Of a stretch of 64,000 nucleotides of DNA, positions 43,052-55,111 are shown in pieces. The DNA is from Armigeres subalbatus. Taxonomy: Eukaryota; Arthropoda; Insecta; Diptera; Culicidae. The stretch is taken from contig NC_085141.1 in assembly GCF_024139115.2 (NCBI RefSeq), positions 218,897,783-218,961,782 on the forward strand. Reading direction: 5' to 3'. The position numbers and the translations under genes are program-made. How positions within the stretch are numbered: the first letter of the stretch is position 1; every line of letters starts with the position of its first letter. The notes beneath the pieces were generated by a model that did not search any database, had not been told where the DNA came from, and was given only the letters and a program-made list of their open reading frames with translations.

Positions 43052-46000
43052 TCAGACTAAGGCCGGAGTGGCCTGTGCTGCACATAAAAGACTTCTCCAT
43101 TCAGCTCGGTTCATGGCTGCACTTCGCCAACCACGCAGTCTGCGGAGGGTCCGCAAGTCGTCCTCCACCTGATCGATCCACCTTGCCCGCTGTGCACCTC
43201 GCCTTCTTGTTCCCGTCGGATCGTTGTCGAGAACCATTTTCACCGGATTACTGTCCGACATTCTGGCTACGTGCCCGGCCCACCGCAGTCTTCCGATTTT
43301 CGCGGTGGATGGTTCTCCCAACAGCTGATGCAACTCGTGGTTCATTCGCCTCCTCCACGTACCGTCCGCCATCTGCAACCCACCATAGATGGTACGCAAC
43401 ACTTTCCTTTCGAAAACTCCCAGTGCGCGTTGGTCCTCCACGAGCATCGTCCAGGTCTCGTGTCCGTAGAGGACTACCGGTCTAATGAGCGTTTTGTAGA
43501 TAGTCAGTTTGGTACGGCGGCGAACTCTATTCGATCGGAGCGTCTTACGGAGTCCAAAGTACGTACGATTTCCAGCCACTATGCGTCTCCGAATTTCTCT
43601 GCTGGTATCGTTATCGGCGGTCACCAGTGAGCCCAAGTACACGAATTCTTCAACCACCTCGATTTCGTCACCACCGATAGAAACCCGTGGTGGGTGGCTC
43701 ACATTGACCTCTCTTGAGCCTCTTCCTATCATGTACTTCGTCTTCGACGTGTTGATGACTAGTCCAATCCGTTTAGCTTCGCTTTTCAATCTGATGTAGG
43801 CTTCCTCCATCCTCTCAAAGTTACGTGCCATGATATCAATGTCGTCGGCGAAACCAAATAACTGGACGGACTTCGTGAAAATCGTACCACTCGTGTCAAT
43901 CCCTGCCCTTCGTATTACTCCCTCCAAAGCGATGTTGAATAGCAGACACGAAAGACCATCACCTTGCCGTAACCCTCTACGGGTTTCGAAGGGACTCGAG
44001 AATGCCCCTGAAACTCGAACTACGCACATCACCCGATCCATCGTCGCCTTGATCAACCGTATCAGTTTATCCGGAAATCCGTTTTCGTGCATTAGCTGCC
44101 ATAGCTGGTCCCGATCGATTGTATCATATGCGGCTTTGAAGTCGATAAATAGATGATGTGTGGGCACGTTGTATTCGCAGCATTTCTGCAATACCTGACG
44201 TATGGCGAACACCTGGTCTGTGGTAGAGCGTTCACCCATAAAACCCGCCTGGTACTGCCCCACGAACTCTCTTGCAATTGGTGTTAGTCGACGGCATAAA
44301 ATTTGGGAGAGTACCTTGTAGGCGGCGTTCAGCAATGTGATTGCGCGGTAGTTGCTACAATCCAGCTTATCGCCCTTTTTGTAGATGGGACACACGACAC
44401 CTTCCATCCACTCCTGCGGCAGAACCTCATCCTCCCAAACCTTGGTAATCACCCAGTGCAGCGCTCTAGCCAGTGCTTCACCACCGTGTTTAAACAGCTC
44501 TCCTGGTAGTTGGTCAACTCCAGGGGCTTTGTTGTTTTCAGCCGGCCGATCTCCTCCTGGATTTCCTGGAGATTCGGAGCCGGAAGTCGCATGTCCTGCG
44601 CGCGTGCTCCTAGGTTCATTACCATACCGCCACCGTTGTCTGCCATATCGCCATTCAGGTGCTCTTCGTAGTGCTGCCGCCACCTTTGGATCACCTCACG
44701 CTCGTTCGTAAGAAGGTTCCCGTTTATGTCCTTACACATATCGGGCTGTGGCACGTAGCCCTTACGTGAACGGTTCAACTTCTCATAGAACTTTCGTGCG
44801 TTATTAGCGCGGTACAGTTCCTCCGTCTCTTCACGGTCTCGATCATCCTGCTGGCGCTTTTTCCTCCGGAAAATCGAGTTTTGTCTGTTCCGCGCCCGTT
44901 TGTATCGTGCCTCGTTCGCCCTCGTGCGGTGTTGCAGCAATCTCGCCCATGCTGCATTCTTCTTCTCAACTAACTGCTCACATTCGCCGTTTCTCTGATC
45001 CGGAGCCACCGTGCCTAGTGCAGCAGTTGCGGTGCTTCCAATGGCGGATCGAATATCTCTCCAGCCATCTTCAAGAGATGCTGCGCCTAGCTGCTCTTCC
45101 GTTGGGAGTGCCACTTCCAGCTGCTGCGCGTAGTCTTGGGCTAGTCTACCGTCTTGTAGCCGCCCAATGTTAAGCCGCGGCGGACGACTCCGACGCGTGT
45201 TGATCACCGTCGAGAGTTTTGAGCGCAGACATACTGCAACGAGGTAGTGGTCGGATTCAATATTCGCACTGCGGTAAGTGCGTACGTTCGTGATGTCGGA
45301 GAAGAATTTACCGTCGATTAGAACGTGGTCGATTTGGTTTTCCGTTACTTGATTAGGTGATTTCCATGTGGCCTTGTGGATATTCTTACGGGGGAAGAAA
45401 GTGCTTCGGACTACCATTCCGCGGGAGGCTGCAAAGTTTATGCATCGTTGGCCGTTGTCGTTCGATACGGTATGCAGACTATCCGGTCCGATGACCGGTC
45501 TATACATTTCCTCCATTCCTACCTGAGCGTTCATGTCACCGATGACGATTTTGACGTCCCGCAGTGGGCATCCATCGTATGTCTGCTCCAGCTGCGCATA
45601 GAACGCTTCTTTCTCGTCGTCGGATCTCCCTTCGTGTGGGCAGTGCACGTTGATGATGCTATAGTTGAAGAAACGGCCTTTTATCCTCAGCTTGCACATC
45701 CTTGCGTTGATTGGCTGCCACCCTATCACGCGTTGGCGCATCTTTCCCAGCACTATGAAGCCGGTTCCCAGCTCGTTGGTGGTGCCACAGCTTTGGTAGA
45801 AGGTAGCCGCTCGATGCCCGCTTTTCCACACTTTCTGTCCTGTCCAGCAGATTTCCTGCAGCGCTACGACATCGAAGTTGCGGGATGTAATTCATCGTAG
45901 ATTATCCTATCGCAACCTGCGAAGCCTAGCGACTTGTAGTTCCATGTTCCAAGCTTCCAATCGTGATCCTTTATTCGTCGCCTAGGTCGTTGCCGATTGT

Positions 46001-46070
46001 ATCGAGTCGTATTATCTTCTATGTCGTTCGTAATAGTTGTTTTTAAAGGCGGTTTATTGGGCCTGCGCAA
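43052..46070 (-). pseudogene. RTE-clade endonuclease/reverse transcriptase, two frameshifts
   Basis: About 1006 codons, the expected size. 46070-45885: Arg-rich start, then KLGTWNYKSLG opening the endonuclease. After a frame change near 45882, 45831-about 44540 contains IGDMNAQVG, NQIDHVLIDGKF and NIESDHYLVAV (catalytic Asp/His of the endonuclease) and a long basic linker. After a second change near 44540 (AACAAC region), the RT reads to 43052: NKAPGVDQLPGELFK, SNYRAITLLN, FIDFKAAYDTID, RRGLRQGDGLSC, catalytic FGFADDIDIMA (about 43830-43863), INTSKTKYM, EEFVYLGSLVT, YGHETWT and RLRWAGHVARM. All RT blocks are present. Only two single-base changes separate it from an open frame, so it is a fairly young but inactive copy. 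Confidence 0.9.
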
Positions 46071-46225
46071 GCCTCCTGTCTCGTCGGAGGGCCGTCGTGT
46101 CAGGGCTGTTTAGCGTCCCACCTAACACCAGGACTTGGGCTTGTGCGCTTTGAGCGGCACACGGTCGCTTTGGCGGAGCCTACTTGCGGATACATGCAGC
46201 TTTTTATAGAGGTTTAACAGGGCCC

Positions 46226-46319
46226 ACTGTCAAGCCCCACCACATCCTAGGCAGGCGCCACAACTCGCAGATGGCCTGGGGAGGGATCGTCAAGCCCTTG
46301 GACATAGTCCCTGCTGCCC
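46226..46319 (-). promoter_or_regulatory. 5' leader of the RTE copy, shared with an R1 element
   Basis: On the minus strand from 46319: GGGCAGCAGGGACTATGTCC followed by AAGGGCTTGACGATCCCTCC, matching the 5' end of the R1 copy at 21050. The second leader copy at 46676-46800 stops at CCCACTGT, before this segment. Confidence 0.7.
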
Positions 46320-46332
46320 ACGATCGCAAACG
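46320..46332. repeat. Target duplication of the RTE insertion, right
   Basis: ACGATCGCAAACG, see 43022-43034. Confidence 0.9.
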
Positions 46333-46670
46333 TCCTCTTCAATATTTAACTGAGAAGCGCCATAAATTCTTCACATACGACGATAAAACTGAACGATTGT
46401 TCAAAGTCGTCTTTAAAGGTCTCCCCAGTGATGATAAATCCCTGGATGAGATTAAAATTGAAATTTCTCAATTACTTGGATTTTCACCAGTCCAAGTAAT
46501 TAAGATGAAAACAAAATCTCGCTCTGGTACTTCCTAGAGGGGTATTTCTCAAGAATTTCATTTAGTTCACTAAATAATATGAAAAGTTTGGAAAAGGCCT
46601 GTATTATGTCCCAGACCCTGTTGGTGAACCTCCTTGGTGAGCAAACGCTCGATCAGTCGAGTCAAATTTA
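46333..46670 (+). pseudogene. Jockey-clade ORF1 (gag-like), continuation after the RTE insertion
   Basis: Continues the PRE_C2HC-type domain: LQYLTEKRHKFFTYDDKTER, LFKVVFKGLPSDDKSLDEIK and LLGFSPVQVIKMKTKSR up to a stop at 46535-46537; then GISQEFHLVH in another frame and only degraded sequence. No zinc knuckles remain. With 42470-43034 it gives one gag reading of about 250 codons once the RTE insert is taken out; a stop and frameshifts show the gene had decayed or kept decaying. Confidence 0.75.
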
Positions 46671-46675
46671 TTCCA

Positions 46676-46800
46676 AGTCCCACCCAACACCAGGACTAGG
46701 CCAGTAGGCTTTGAGCGGCGCGGCGCACGGTCGCTTTGATAACGCCTACATGCGGATACTTGCAGCTTTTTATAGAAGTTGAACAGAGCCCACTGTTATG
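46676..46800 (-). mobile_element. Fragment of an RTE 5' leader
   Basis: GTCCCACC, AACACCAGGACT, GGCTTTGAGCGGC, CACGGTCGCTTTG and GCAGCTTTTTATAGA repeat 46111-46235 in the same orientation. It ends at CCCACTGT. Confidence 0.8.
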
Positions 46801-49374
46801 TTGGACTACACCAAAACTTGACGAGACCAGTGATCGCAATATACATCTAGATCCTAAATTACTCAAACTCTGTGGAGCTAACAAACAAGACTCAAAACAT
46901 ATTTAAAGAGTCTTTAATAAATATAAAAAAATACCTACAAGAAAACAAAAAAAAACTCTAAAGGGTTAACAAAAGTTGTCGCTTGGACTGACAAACTCAG
47001 TCGAGTAATTCTGATACAATTAGGAATTGCCTTAGAAGCATATTGTACCACTGAACCGATACAGATCATATCTGGCAAAGTAATGCGAGAAACCAGTCTA
47101 ACAGCATCATAAATAATGACAGCACTCTGCACATTCAAATCGCCTCAATATGGTCAGCCAATCGGTAAGGCAAAAGTCATCATCGCTTTAGAATGTACGC
47201 CAAATAGTAGCGCTCTGCTGCCTCTCCAAGAATCCAGATCTAATCTTCATCATCGGCCCCGAAGGTAAATAGTTCGGCACAAATTAATGTTATTAAAGCG
47301 AAAATCACGTTTTAAATACCATTCAAACTTCCATTTACTCTTTGCCGCTGCTGGGTGATGGCACTTGTCGACTTCAAAGGACTGTGTGCCTCCTCGCGAT
47401 GCAATTTCAGTTTCATGATAGGTAAATACCTGTGCGAACTATAATTTTCGCTAGCTGCAGAACCGCACAGAAGGTACTCTCAAAAGTGATTGTAAACCAT
47501 CCAATAATGACTGTAATGATCCCGTGAAATGGATTCATAAACCTTTCCGATAAGCCTTCAAGCAATTTCGTTAATTCTACGCCGCGTCCATAACGCTATA
47601 AGATTAAGTCATAAGAAGCGTTCCCGATTTCTAGAGCAAGATTGGACCCGACACCTTTCATTAAGGCTCAAGCAGCTATAGGCGCCCATCAACAGGTCAT
47701 CATTGCGAAAAAAAACTGAAGCACTAAAACCTTCCGCTACGGGAAGTCACTTAATCACTTAGGAGTCATGTAAATTGCGGCTGACATCCATCAGGCACTT
47801 CACGTTCGTCATCCGGTCGCTTCGGGCCGATCTTCATGGCGTCTCAGAGAATCAACGCGGAAACAAATTAATCAGTTACCACAGAGCTGAATGTCTTTGT
47901 TTTACTTCTCATGATTGACATGATGTGCTCCTGCGGAACATTTGCGGCCACGGCTTTCCACCTACTTAGACTTAATCGCCGGTTTGAGCTAAAAGCGTAG
48001 CTACAACGAAAAAGGAGCAACACTTGGCAGCGATAACAATGAAGTCGTCAATGTTTCAGTACATCGCGTGCTCCAGTAAAAATTTTGTCGAAATGGTTCA
48101 ACAGGAAATATTGCGTGATGGTAGAGTAATTGATTCGGGAGGTGGTAATTGAATTTATTATTTTTAAACGTAACAAAAGTACAAACGCCGATAAACTAGC
48201 TAATTTGGTATTTGATAATAGAGGTAGAAGTTCTGACATTTTGGAAATATTAAGCACGAAAATATAAATTGAAATTAAATTACGTGACAAGTTTATGATT
48301 GAATGAAGTTATGTTCTAAGAGAGCGTAAAATTCATAGATTTAATCAAACATTCAAATCATAAGTAAAGTTACTTGGTAAAAGTTGGGAAATCTATTTCA
48401 TTTTAGTGCCCGCGAGCCATTTATTTTTATCTTTCATTTATCTAAATTATAGATACCTAGTCAGGGGTCATATTTAATTCGAATTACAACTGTATATAAC
48501 GTTCTCTATTTCAATGCTATGTAGCATATCACTCAATGAGAGCATTTGACATATTTCGACACTCTCGATTAAGCACACAATTCATCACTATCAGAAAGAA
48601 ACGTGATCTTCCAGTGGCCGGAAAATTTCCGCGTCTGGCCCACCCAAGGGGTGATGAATTAGCTTCGACGGTAGCACATCAAATGGCACGACCTCTTACG
48701 AAGAACACCGCATATCTACTTTCAAGATCAAATCACCGCTCCGGTCATCCGGAACCCTCGCCCCTCTTTCTCATCTGGCGCAAGAAAGACGATACTATTT
48801 TGTATTGAATTAAGCCATGAACCTCATCTACCTTCCTGCGACTGCGGCCAGCAACGGCGCTTGGAAACCCAATGCTTTCGTTTGTTCGTTGCTACTTGGC
48901 TATTTTGGCAACACAACAGGATCAAACTAAATACCCGCTGCAAATAACGAACCTCATCATCGGCAGCCATCATCGGTAGTGCCTACCCTTGGACTAAGGC
49001 GTGAATGGTGGCTGATTGATTACATCGCCATTAAAGCGAGAGAATGCTGATCGAAAAGTAGCACCGTTTGGCTTATTGGATGCTGGGGAAACATGATGAC
49101 TTCTTTTGCCCATCAATTAATAGCAGATTCGACGGGGTTTTGACGCGGGATTCATGTTTTTTAGGATATTTGTGCTATTATGAAAACTCAGATTTCTTCG
49201 TATTTTCTTTGAAAGGTTGAGGATGGGTAGAACATTTTTTTAATTCTTTATTTTAGTGATTTTTACTGGCGACCATTTTCCCTGAAATTATATATGCAGT
49301 CCCTCTTCCGTTGTGAACGAGTAGCGTGCTTTTTTCGAAGGTGTTGTATCTTTTACAATGGCCCGAGCCCCGAA
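46801..49374. other. No supportable gene
   Basis: 2.6 kb, mixed composition, few repeats. Frames of up to 90 codons (48048-48290, 48536-48808) have no recognisable domain. If unique host sequence exists in this window, it is here or at 33-34 kb. Confidence 0.45.
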
Positions 49375-50285
49375 GGTTAAAAGGCCTTTTTAAGACCATC
49401 CGGAAATTCCTTCGTAACTCCCTTTTGCTATTAGTAAAACCATTCAAAAATCCTTCTGAAATTCCTGCATTCCTGAATTATTCCGGAAATTTTACTGTTT
49501 GCAGTAGTCATCGGACAAGTACAGTGCGTGTTTTGTTTGTCGCAAAAACGAAAAGATATCTTTATTGTGTTCGGGGGATTGCACGCTTATAAAGTATTTC
49601 CTATTTCATACTTTAACAAATTCTAGGAAAAATTCTTCCAACATAATTTCCGGAATAGTTCCTGCAGGTATTTCCGAAGGAATTCAATATGGTTTTACTA
49701 AAAGAATTTCCGAAGGATTTCTTGAAGGAAGTTTCTAATGAATTTTCAGAGAATTCCGGGAGGAGTTCCCAAAACAGTTTTCGAAGGATTTCCAACAAAT
49801 CCCGAAGAAATTCCTAAAGGATTTTCCTCAGAAATTCCTAAAGGATTTTCCTCAGAAATTCCTAAAAAAAATCTGATACGGGATACCTTAAACATTCTGT
49901 GTAGATATTCCTGAGGAATTTGGTATTTGCGAAATAAAGATCAAAAGAGTTTCAAAGAAATTTACAAAATAATTTATAAAAGAATTTCTGAAGAAATTCG
50001 AAAAAGAATTCGTAAATGAATTTCCGAAGGAATTTTCTAAATTTTCTGAGAATTGCTTTTTTGAATTTGTCTTAAGGAATTTCCAAAGGAATTTCTTGAT
50101 TTATTCCCGAAGTAATTTTGAGAGAATTTTCTGGAGAAACCCATGGAGTAAATTCCGAAAAAAAAATATTTGGGTGAATGTCTAAAAAAAATAATTGGAG
50201 AAATTTAAGAAGGTCGGAAATACCTTCAAGCGCTTCTTTACACATTTCGTTCGAAAACTCCTAAGGTAATTCCTGAAACTTTGAC
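49375..50285. repeat. Degenerate GGAATTTCC minisatellite
   Basis: TTCCTTCG / CTTCTGAAATTCC words read in one direction at 49375-49495, then GGAATTTCCGAAGG words in the other at 49620-50285, with a unique core of about 130 bp between. It looks like a decayed version of the arm-inverted arrays at 51.1-52.2 kb. Confidence 0.6.
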
Positions 50286-51049
50286 CTACAAATGATATAG
50301 AAAGAAATTTATATTTTCTTTTCTATTGAAATGATATCAAACTATATATATATATATATATTTAGTATATATTTAGTTATCAATCATTATCAAGTGATAA
50401 CTGAATAATAATAAATTTTATTATCAATACAAATTCGTTATATGCTCAGATATCGTGCTACGCTTTCTTTTCTTTCAAAAATACTAACTTCTGCTAAATG
50501 TACCCGGCCTTGGTCGAAAATTGCCTCTTCCTATTTACAAAGTCCAAAATGAATAGGACAATGAATAGGAGTATGCAAATGAAAATATGGGACATATTAT
50601 ATAATGAATGAGGCTGACCAATATGTTAAAAAAAATGGAAAGCAAAGCAAAAACTATCAGGGAGATATGTTAACACATTAAACAAAATGTACGAGATGAC
50701 CCGGCTAAGGGCCGATAATCTCGTTAATAAAGACAATAATGATTAAAAAAACAAAACGAAATCCTAAGTTGGCTCCCCATTTTATAAATAGAAAAAGATT
50801 AAAATCAGATGGACTGGCATTTATCTATGTGTTTTACATAAATGCATTAAAAAAAATCTTTCGAAATTTGTCAGTAACTTGAAATAAAATTGGTACCGCC
50901 AACGGGGATGACAATGGGTCTGGGGGTGAGAATGGGTCATCGCTTTCACCGGCAGCCTGGAGGTCGTAGAGCAAAATCGTTCAAAAATGTCTTTTATATT
51001 TTAGTCTTCTTGCCCTCAAATACATTTAATCCATTCTACAAGCATTATA
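50286..51049. other. No gene; short TA repeat at 50343-50361
   Basis: AT-rich. Contains (TA)n at 50343-50361 and nothing else recognisable. Confidence 0.5.
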
Positions 51050-52250
51050 AGCATGGGCGTAGCCAAGCGGGGTGCAGGGGGGGGGCGTCGCCGGAAGTTC
51101 CTTCAGAAATATTTTTTCTCTTCCTCTACGGTATTCCACCGGATGTTCCTCTGAAGTTCCACTAGTAGTTCTTTCGGGAATTCAATCAGGCTTTCTTCAT
51201 TTAGCATTTCTTATGACATTAATCTACAAATTCCTCCAGAAGTTCCTCGGAGAATTTCTCTGGGAGTTCTTACGGGAATTCCTCCGGGAGGTTCTTTTAA
51301 GAATTCTTCCAGGAGTTCCTCCTGGAATTCTTACGAGAGTTCCTCCATGATTTCCTCCGGAAATTCTTCCTGAATTTCTTCAATAAATTCCTCCAGAAGT
51401 TCCACCGGCAGTTCCTCCGAGAATTCCTCTGATAATTTCTCCGGAAATTCCTATAGAAAATCCCCCGGGAGTTCCTCCGGAAATTACTCTGGGAGTTCCT
51501 CCGGGAGTTCCTTTTCAGCGAAACACCCGGAGAAACTGCCGGTGAAACTCCCGGAAGGATTCTCGTAGAAACTGCTGGTGGATCTCCCGGAGGAATTCCC
51601 GAAGGAACTGCCGGAGGAGCTCCCGTAAGAACTCCCGGAGGAATTTCAGGAGGAACTCCAAGAAGAATTCCTAGAGGACCTCCCGGATGAGCTCCCAGAG
51701 AAACTATCGGAAGAACTTCGGGACGGGAGGAATTTCCAGCTTAATTTCTGAAGAAAGCCTAAATGATTTCCTGAAAAAAGCCTGAATAATTTCCTGGAAT
51801 AGCTTCTGGTGGAACTCCCGGAGGAATTTCCGGAGAAACTCTCGGATGAATTGCTGGTGGAATTCCCGGAGGAACTCTAGAAGGAATTTTCTGGAAGAAC
51901 TTCTGAAAAAACTCTCGGGAGAATTTTCAAAGGAACCCCGGGGAAACTACAAGAAGCATTCTCGGAAACAAGAGAATTCATCTTATAGACAAATCTCGTC
52001 TAGCTGAAACCTTTGTTGGGGTTTGTAGCTGGACCAATCATCATCAGAGGACCTCCCGAAGAAAAAAAAAGCTCGCAAAGAAATTCTTGGAGGAGCTTCT
52101 GGTGGAAAATCTATATAAATTCCTGAAGAAGCCTAAATAAATTCCATTTCTGCCGAAATTCTCGGAAGAATTATCAGAGGAATTGCCGATAGAACTACCG
52201 GAATAATTCTCGAAGGAAATCCTAGAGAAATTCTTGGTGGAAATGCCGGT
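51050..52250. repeat. Arm-inverted minisatellite (about 12-bp units)
   Basis: 51100-51510 consists of GTTCCTCCGGGAATTCCTCC-type units; 51530-52240 consists of the inverse, CTCCCGGAGGAATTCC. The switch is at about 51510-51535, so the whole could fold into a long hairpin. GCATGGGCGTAGCCAAG at 51051 looks like a single hAT-type terminus at the left border; no partner was found at the right border. Confidence 0.75.
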
Positions 52251-52252
52251 GG

Positions 52253-53655
52253 AAATCCAAATCCAATCCAATCCAAATCCAATCCAAAACAAATCTAAAT
52301 CCAATCCAAAACAAATCTAAATCCAATCAAAAACAAATCTAAATCCAATCCAAAACAAATCTAAATCCAATCCAAATCCAACTCAAATCCAAATCCAAAT
52401 CCAAAACAAATCTAAATCCAATCCAAATCCAATTCAAATCCAAATCCAATCCAAATACAATCCAAATCCAATCCAAATCCAAGCCCAATCCAAAACCAAT
52501 CCAAATCATATCCAAATCCAATCCAAATCTAATCCAAATCCAATCCAAATCCAATCCAAATCCAATCCAAATCCAATCCAAATCCAATCCAAATCCATCC
52601 AAACCAATCCAAACCAATCCAAACCAATCCAAATCAATCCAAACCAATCCAAACCAATCCAAATCCAATCCAAATCCAATCCAAATCCAATCCAAATCCA
52701 ATCCAAATGTAATTCAAATGCAATACAAATCGAATCCAAATCGAATCCAAACCCAATCTAAATACAATTCAAATCCAATCCAAATCCAATCCAAATCCAA
52801 TCCAAATCCAATCCAAATCCAATCCAAATCCAATCCAAATCCTATCCAAATCCCATCCAAATCCAATCCAAATCCAATCCAATCCAAATCCAATCCAAAC
52901 CAAATCCAAATACAATCCAAATCCAATCCAAATCCAATCCAAATCCAATCCAAATCCAATCCAATCCAAATCCAATCCAAAACAAATCCAAATACAATCC
53001 AAATACAATCCAAATACAATCCAAATCCAATCCAAATCCAAGCCCAATCCAAAACCAATCCAAATCATTTCCAAATCCAATCCAAATCTAATCCAAATCC
53101 AATCCAAATCCAATCCAAATCCAATCCAAATCCAATCCAAATCCAATCCAAATCCAATCCATATCGAATCAAAATCCAAATCGAATCTAAATACAATCCA
53201 AATCCAATCCAAATCCAATCTAAATCCAATCCAAATCCAATCCAAATCCAATCCAAATCCAATCCAAATCCCATCCAATCCAATCCAAATCCAAATACAA
53301 TCCAAATCCAATCCAAATCCAATCCAAATCCAATCCAAATCCAATCCAAATCCAATCCAATCCAAAACAAATCCAAATACAATCCAAATCCAATCCAAAC
53401 CCAATCCAAATGCAATCCAAATCCAATCCAAATCAAGTCCAAATCCAATCCAAATCCAATCCAAATCCAATCCAAGTCCAATCCAAATCCAATCCAAATC
53501 CAATCCAAATCTTATTCAAATCCAAATCGAATCAAAATCCAAATCCAATCCAAATCCAAACAAAATCCATTCCAAATCCAATCCAAATCCAATCCAAATC
53601 CAATTCAAATCCAATCCAAATCTAATCCAAATCCAATCCAAATCCAATTAAGATT
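52253..53655. repeat. 1.4-kb array of the 11-bp unit CCAATCCAAAT
   Basis: About 125 units with variants (AAACCAATCC, AAAACAAATCC, CAAATACAATCC). Segments are themselves duplicated: CCAAGCCCAATCCAAAACC starts at 52481 and again at 53039, followed by the same variant order. Because 11 is not a multiple of 3, every frame reads the same 11-residue repeat, and stop codons are rare on both strands. The frames of 322 (plus) and 244 (minus) codons are artefacts. Confidence 0.95.
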
Positions 53656-53832
53656 AAAAGGTAATCCAAGATGTTATAAAAAGTAAGACTAGAACTGTTT
53701 CCATATACTGAACTGAAATTTCGTCTAAGCAGACGGTGATTTTCCCCGTTACCAACGCTATCTATTGATTTGTTTATTTCTCTATCAACAAAGGAACTTG
53801 TGCAAGAGTTCAAATTTTCTTGGGATATCTGA

Positions 53833-54513
53833 TCCATTTGGGTCATTTGGCCGAAAGGGTAATTTGGCCGAGACGGACATTTGGCCAGAAGGGCCATTTA
53901 GCTGAAAGGGTCATTTAGCCGAAAGGGTCCTTTAGCCGAATAGTGAGACGTCTCACTTCTCACTTCTCATTTCTCAATTCTCGCTGTAAAAAGTGAGAAG
54001 CGTGAAGTGAGTAGTGATACGTCTCACTACTCAATTCGCGCTTCTCCCTTTTTACAGTGAGAAGAGAAAAATTAAGAGTGAGAAATTAGACGTCTCACTT
54101 CTCACTCCTCATTTCTCACTTCTCAAATGAACTATTCGGCCAAATGTCCTATTCGGACAAATGACCCTTTCGGCTAAACGACCCTTTCGGCCAAATGACC
54201 CTTTCGGCCGAATGACCTTTTCGGCCAAATGACCCTTTCAGGCAAATAACCCTTTCGACCAAACGACCCTTTCAGCCAAATAACCCTTTCGACCAAATGA
54301 ACTTTTCGGCCAAATAACCCTTCGGCCTAATGACCCTTTCGGCCAAATGACCCTTTCGGCCAAACGACCCTTTCGGCCAAATGACTTTCGGCCTAATGGC
54401 TTGTTCGGTCAATGGCTTGTTCGGCCTAGTGGCATTCCGCCAAATGGCTTTCGGCCGAATGGGTTTCGGTCAAATGGCTTTCGGCCGAATGGGTTTCGGT
54501 CAAACGATCCTTC
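53833..54513. mobile_element. Foldback element with tandem-repeat arms
   Basis: Left arm 53833-53940: CATTTGGCCGAAAGGGT units. Core 53941-54126: GTGAGACGTCTCACTTCTCA and its inverses with two CTCACTTTTTACAGTGAG-like turns. Right arm 54127-54513: inverse units, GGCCAAATGACCCTTTC, about 18-21 bp each. The design (long inverted arms made of short tandem repeats around a palindromic core) matches foldback-type transposons. Target duplication not found. Related copies: 25355, 37985, 41220, 56360. Confidence 0.75.
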
Positions 54514-55111
54514 CCCTAGTTGTTGTGATACCATAAAAGGCGGAATAAATCCAATTTTCGCAACAATGATTAAATTTAGTTACAGATAAGTTGAGTGTAT
54601 CTTCATGTTTGATGTCGCATCGTTCAACGTTTTGACAACTCACAATTTGTTATGGTGATGGTGCAATCAAGTAACAGGAAACATGAGTACAAATCTTCAT
54701 AATTGTAAGGTTTTTATGGTGAGTCAACATGCAGCCCCTTCGAAGTGTTGAATGGTGCTGTGGTAGAATGAAGGACTATCAATCAATTTCCGCTGTAGTA
54801 TTTTGCAACATTATTGCAATTTTACTGCAATCGAAGAATGTTTTCAATTTTGAAAGACTCATTGAAGTTGCATGGCAAAAAATATGCAACTTAATGATTT
54901 TGTTTCGTGTATGCAACAAGCAGTGCAGTATACTTTGGTTGTTTGTTTCTAAACGTCAAACGCGTACTCCATTGCAATGTTAATGAAACATTGATCACAA
55001 TTCGAACGTTTATGACATCTTGATGCAACTTTTTCGTGCTTTGATGTTTTTCCAATGCCTTTAATGAAACTGAATAGAAACAAGGTGCTTTTTGGAAGAT
55101 GTTGCGTATGC
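54514..55111. other. No recognisable feature
   Basis: AT-rich spacer; short frames at 54729-54983 without domains. Confidence 0.45.

Larger units (their letters stand above)
43035..46319 (-). mobile_element. Nearly full-length RTE-clade non-LTR retrotransposon (3.28 kb)
   Basis: Lies between 13-bp target duplications inside a Jockey-type gag gene. On the minus strand it has a leader of about 250 bp, one long ORF with endonuclease then reverse transcriptase, a very short 3' UTR and a tail GATGATAAATAAATAAA at 43035-43055. Single ORF, short 3' UTR and AT-rich short-repeat tail are RTE features. Copies of its 3' end lie at 37143-37380 and 55112-55564; a copy of part of its leader is at 46676-46800. 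Confidence 0.9.

Noticed and set aside
42901..45900. Plus-strand frames of 108-194 codons across the RTE element
   Set aside because: Antisense shadows of the endonuclease/RT on the minus strand.
51051..51090. hAT-type element start (GCATGGGCGTAGCCAAG) bounding the arm-inverted array
   Set aside because: No matching right end or 8-bp duplication found, so not called as an element.
52718..53686. Long plus-strand frame of 322 codons and minus-strand frame of 244 codons with QIQSKSNPN / WIWIGFGLD repeats
   Set aside because: Both are read from the same 11-bp tandem unit; the period is not a multiple of 3 and the peptide repeat is identical in all frames.
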